The position numbers and the translations under genes are program-made. Positions 61,137 to 64,000 of a DNA stretch of 64,000 bases are shown piece after piece. The notes under the pieces were generated by a model. It was not told the DNA's origin and did not search any database. It saw nothing but the letters and a program-made list of their open reading frames with translations. The stretch spans positions 49,176 to 113,175 of the forward strand of contig CAYQXY010000014.1 in assembly GCA_964421595.1 (NCBI GenBank), given 5' to 3'. The DNA is from PXAP01 sp964421595 (GTDB taxonomy: Bacteria > Bacteroidota > Bacteroidia > Bacteroidales > PUMT01). How positions within the stretch are numbered: position 1 is the stretch's first letter; the number at the start of each line of letters is the position of its first letter.

Positions 61137-61580
61137 TCAATTAGCAAAAGGGGAGGCTCCTTTAACAGTTATCCCCATACTTCTTGCTGTTCCGGCTACC
61201 ATCTTCATTGCCGACTCGACTGTAAAGGCATTAAGATCGGGCATCTTGTCTTCTGCAATTTTTCTGACCTGATCCCAGGTTATAGCGGCCACCTTCATAC
61301 TGTTAGGCTCAGCTGAACCTTTCTGCAATTTGGAAGCTTCCATCAACTGTACAGCAACAGGCGGGTTTTTGACGACAAAATCAAAAGATTTATCGGCATA
61401 AACCGTTATTATTACAGGTAACAATTTTCCGGCACTTGACTGGGATCTGGCATTGAATTGCTTGCAAAACTCCATAATATTTACACCCTTGGAACCCAGT
61501 GCGGGACCCACGGGAGGAGAAGGATTGGCAGCACCACCTTTTATTTGCAATTTAATTAATCCAGCAACTTCTTTCGCCAT
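61137..61580 (-). CDS. rplK: 50S ribosomal protein L11
   Basis: 147 residues. LIKLQIKGGAANPSPPVGPALG at the N-terminus (Pro-rich thiostrepton-site region), FCKQFNARSQ, and a C-terminal 23S-binding domain ending VAGTARSMGITVKG. Located between nusG and rplA as in most bacteria. Confidence 0.98.
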   Translation of the reverse strand: MAKEVAGLIKLQIKGGAANPSPPVGPALGSKGVNIMEFCKQFNARSQSSAGKLLPVIITVYADKSFDFVVKNPPVAVQLMEASKLQKGSAEPNSMKVAAITWDQVRKIAEDKMPDLNAFTVESAMKMVAGTARSMGITVKGASPFAN

Positions 61581-61694
61581 AATTCTACTTTATTTGCTTT
61601 TAAGAGATAGTCACCATTATCTGGAAGCGATTCGATAACTATCATAAATATGAAAGGATGCGTAACAGTTTCTTTTTAAATCTGCCAATGGCAG

Positions 61695-62240
61695 TTATTC
61701 TTTTTCAACCTGCATGAAACTCAGTTCAAGGGGAGTTTTACGGCCAAAAATTCTAACCATAACCTTAAGCTTTTTCTTTTCATCATTAACTTCCTCAATG
61801 ATGCCTGAAAAGCTGTTGAAAGGACCATCTACCACCTTAACAGTTTCCCCTACAAAGAATGGAATGTTAATTTCTTCTTCGCTGGCTGCAAGTTCATCTA
61901 CTTTACCAAGAATGCGGTTGACCTCAGACTGACGTAAAGGAACAGGTTCATCGCCTTTACTTCCAAGGAAACCGATTACATTAGGTATATTTTGTAATAT
62001 ATGTGGAATTTCTCCAGCCAGAATTGCTTCAATAAGAACATATCCGGGAAAAAAATTTCTTTCCTTGCTTATTTTTTTCCCGCTGCGGATCTTATAGACC
62101 TTTTCGGTTGGTATCAGAACCTGTGAAATATAATCCTGAAGATTCAGGCGATTCACTTCACTGTCAATGTATTCCTTGACTTTCTTTTCTTTACCCCCGA
62201 TAGCTCTTATTACGTACCACTTCTTTATGTTCTCACTCAT
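61695..62240 (-). CDS. nusG: transcription antitermination factor NusG
   Basis: 181 residues. The NGN domain is KWYVIRAIGGKEKKVKEYI and FFPGYVLIEAI; the C-terminal KOW motif is GETVKVVDGPFNSFSGIIEEV (near 130). It couples RNA polymerase to Rho or ribosome. It lies 13 bp after secE. Confidence 0.97.
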   Translation of the reverse strand: MSENIKKWYVIRAIGGKEKKVKEYIDSEVNRLNLQDYISQVLIPTEKVYKIRSGKKISKERNFFPGYVLIEAILAGEIPHILQNIPNVIGFLGSKGDEPVPLRQSEVNRILGKVDELAASEEEINIPFFVGETVKVVDGPFNSFSGIIEEVNDEKKKLKVMVRIFGRKTPLELSFMQVEKE

Positions 62241-62253
62241 TACAAATCCGGCA

Positions 62254-62445
62254 TTAATAGAAAAGACTATAAACCACCTCCATTAAATTCTCGAAAACAA
62301 AGTCCATACCGAATATAACCATGGCAATGATAAAGGAGGCAACCATTACTACCACGGCAGAACTCTGGAGTTCGGCCCATGTTGGCCATGATACTTTATA
62401 AACAAGTTCGGTAAATGCTTCCTGAAAATATGTTTTAATTCTCAT
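62254..62445 (-). CDS. secE: preprotein translocase subunit SecE
   Basis: 63 residues. An amphipathic N-terminal helix with ELVYKVSWPTWAELQSSA is followed by one transmembrane helix (about 27-50). The ATG at 62445 (MRIKTYFQEAF) was chosen over one six codons upstream, as it matches the usual SecE start and leaves the tRNA-Trp 3' end clear. Confidence 0.93.
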   Translation of the reverse strand: MRIKTYFQEAFTELVYKVSWPTWAELQSSAVVVMVASFIIAMVIFGMDFVFENLMEVVYSLFY

Positions 62446-62460
62446 GTTTAAGTTAATTTG

Positions 62461-62533
62461 CACGGGTGGAGAGACTCGAACTCCCAGCCAATGGTTTTGG
62501 AGACCACTACTCTACCAATTGAGCTACACCCGT
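62461..62533 (-). tRNA. tRNA-Trp (CCA)
   Basis: 73 nt. Acceptor ACGGGTG/CACCCGT, discriminator G, U8 present, D-arm GCTCAATTGGTAGAGT, anticodon loop CTCCAAA (CCA), T-arm GGGAGTTCGAGTCTCTC. No encoded CCA end. Between tuf and secE, its usual place in this phylum. Confidence 0.96.
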
Positions 62534-62589
62534 GTCTGTCCAATGGCAGACCATATCCTGTAAATCAGAATATGTCTGCCATGTGTAAT

Positions 62590-63774
62590 TTAATCGAGTA
62601 CCTCTACTACCTGACCTGCACCAACTGTACGGCCTCCTTCGCGTATAGCGAAGCGCAGGTTCTGGTTGATGGCTACCGGTGATATCAGCTCAACGATAAT
62701 TGAAACGTTATCGCCTGGCATTACCATCTCAGTTCCTTCTGGCAGATGGATCTCTCCTGTTATATCAAGTGTCCTTAAGAAGAACTGGGGACGATATTTG
62801 TTATGGAAAGGTGTATGACGACCTCCTTCTTCTTTCTTAAGTACATAGATCTCAGCTTTAAATTTGGTGTGTGGCGTAATTGATCCGGGCTTGGCTATAA
62901 CCATACCTCTTTTGATCTCATTCTTATCAACACCCCTGAGCAATAAACCTACGTTATCACCGGCCTCACCGCGATCAAGTATCTTACGGAACATTTCAAC
63001 ACCGGTTACAACTGTTTTCCTGGAAGCACCCAGTCCGACAAGCTGCATCTCTTCGCCGGAGTTAACAACCCCTGTTTCAATCCTTCCTGTAGCAACTGTA
63101 CCACGACCTGTAATTGAGAATACATCTTCAACAGGCATTAGAAATGGCTTCTCCACATCTCTGGGAGGAACAGGAATATATGAATCAACTGCATCCATAA
63201 GTTCCATAACTATCTCTTCCCATTTTTCTTCGCCGTTAAGGGCGCCAAGAGCTGAGCCATGGATAACCGGAGCATTGTCGCCGTCAAATTCATAGAACGT
63301 GAGCAGTTCACGAACTTCCATCTCAACAAGTTCAAGTAATTCCGGATCGTCAACCATATCAACCTTGTTAATAAAAACAACAAGTCTTGGTACGTTAACC
63401 TGGCGTGCAAGAAGAATATGCTCGCGTGTCTGGGGCATCGGACCATCTGTTCCTGCTACAACAAGAATAGCGCCATCCATCTGGGCAGCACCTGTAACCA
63501 TGTTCTTAACGTAGTCGGCGTGACCCGGACAATCAACATGTGCATAGTGACGATTTGCGGTCTGATATTCAATGTGTGCAGTGTTGATTGTTATACCTCT
63601 CTCCCTTTCCTCAGGTGCATTGTCAATCTGATCAAAGGTTTTAATCTCAGAAAGTCCCTTTTTTGAAAGTATAAGTGTGATCGCAGCTGTCAAAGTGGTC
63701 TTGCCATGATCAACGTGCCCTATAGTTCCGACATTGACGTGGGGTTTGTTTCTTTCAAATTTTGCTTTTGCCAT
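62590..63774 (-). CDS. tuf: elongation factor Tu
   Basis: 394 residues. G1 GHVDHGKTT, switch I with RGITINTAHIEY, G3 DCPGHADYV, G4 NKVD (near 135), domain II GRGTVATGRIE, and the C-terminal VAINQNLRFAIREGGRTVGAGQV. Delivers aminoacyl-tRNA to the ribosome. It is flanked by tRNA genes on both sides and was probably transcribed with them. Confidence 0.99.
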   Translation of the reverse strand: MAKAKFERNKPHVNVGTIGHVDHGKTTLTAAITLILSKKGLSEIKTFDQIDNAPEERERGITINTAHIEYQTANRHYAHVDCPGHADYVKNMVTGAAQMDGAILVVAGTDGPMPQTREHILLARQVNVPRLVVFINKVDMVDDPELLELVEMEVRELLTFYEFDGDNAPVIHGSALGALNGEEKWEEIVMELMDAVDSYIPVPPRDVEKPFLMPVEDVFSITGRGTVATGRIETGVVNSGEEMQLVGLGASRKTVVTGVEMFRKILDRGEAGDNVGLLLRGVDKNEIKRGMVIAKPGSITPHTKFKAEIYVLKKEEGGRHTPFHNKYRPQFFLRTLDITGEIHLPEGTEMVMPGDNVSIIVELISPVAINQNLRFAIREGGRTVGAGQVVEVLD

Positions 63775-63841
63775 AACTCCAAAATTATTTGATAAATAGT
63801 GAATAATATTAGTTTCGATAACGATGAAAAACTGCGCTTTG

Positions 63842-63913
<72 letters not shown>

Positions 63914-63921
63914 AAAGAAAG

Positions 63922-63994
63922 AGCGGGAGACGGGACTCGGACCCGCGACCCTCAGCGTGGAAGGCTGATGCTCTACCAACTGAGCTACTCCCGC
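63922..63994 (-). tRNA. tRNA-Gly (TCC)
   Basis: 73 nt. Acceptor GCGGGAG/CTCCCGC, discriminator T, anticodon stem TCAGC/GCTGA with loop CTTCCAC (TCC), T-arm GCGGGTCCGAGTCCCGT. 8 bp upstream of tRNA-Thr. Confidence 0.96.
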
Positions 63995-64000
63995 TTGTAC

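Overview
The window comes from an anaerobic or facultatively anaerobic member of the Bacteroidota (Bacteroidales-like). The reasons are a SusC/SusD pair, lipoproteins with short Bacteroidota-type signal peptides, several TAnnTTTG-type promoter elements, S46 dipeptidyl-peptidase and DUF3467 genes, and [FeFe]-hydrogenase operons. Almost everything lies on the minus strand. The plus-strand genes are one L,D-transpeptidase, a toxin-antitoxin cassette, a small orphan gene and a TonB receptor.

Left part (1-6462): a nine-gene operon read leftwards. It starts with two DRTGG-domain proteins, two stand-alone GHKL ATPases, a divergent H-cluster protein of the putative sensory [FeFe]-hydrogenase type and a PHP protein, and ends in a thioredoxin-like ferredoxin, a large HydB and a HydA/NuoG-like subunit cut by the window edge. 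The promoter region carries two perfect tandem Rex-type palindromes 17 bp apart and a third, weaker one. A second hydrogenase operon, hydCBA (37303-40788), carries the same two-site, 17-bp geometry, so both are probably controlled by the NADH/NAD+ ratio through Rex.

6813-14128 is a methionine/lysine block: metF, then metY with one aspartokinase, and lysA with a second aspartokinase. The aspartokinase-metY operon is preceded by a clear SAM-I riboswitch. Between riboswitch and gene lies a 47-codon open frame that begins 19 nt after the aptamer and ends in a run of Met codons (five in the last twelve). It looks like a methionine leader peptide combined with a SAM riboswitch, and is the most unusual thing in the window.

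14332-29635 holds a lone HlyD/RND adaptor, a patatin, an agarase-like lipoprotein glycosidase, two different L,D-transpeptidases on converging strands with overlapping 3' ends, and a small polysaccharide-utilisation operon (SusC, SusD, secreted Gfo/Idh/MocA oxidoreductase). 30254-31318 is an HTH/antitoxin/RelE-like toxin cassette bounded by an exact 20-bp direct repeat, one copy of which overlaps the toxin stop codon. A BtuB-like TonB receptor and the hemG-hemH pair for late heme synthesis follow.

40908-50236 contains an S46 peptidase (DPP11-like by one specificity residue), a maf-UbiA-KdsC-like-DUF2520 string and an etfB-etfA-acyl-CoA dehydrogenase operon with a good promoter. 50563-64000 is the conserved core block, read leftwards: tRNA-Gly, tRNA-Thr, tuf, tRNA-Trp, secE, nusG, rplK, rplA, rplJ, rplL, rpoB, rpoC, then a DUF3467 gene. 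No CRISPR array, rRNA, transposase or phage gene was seen.
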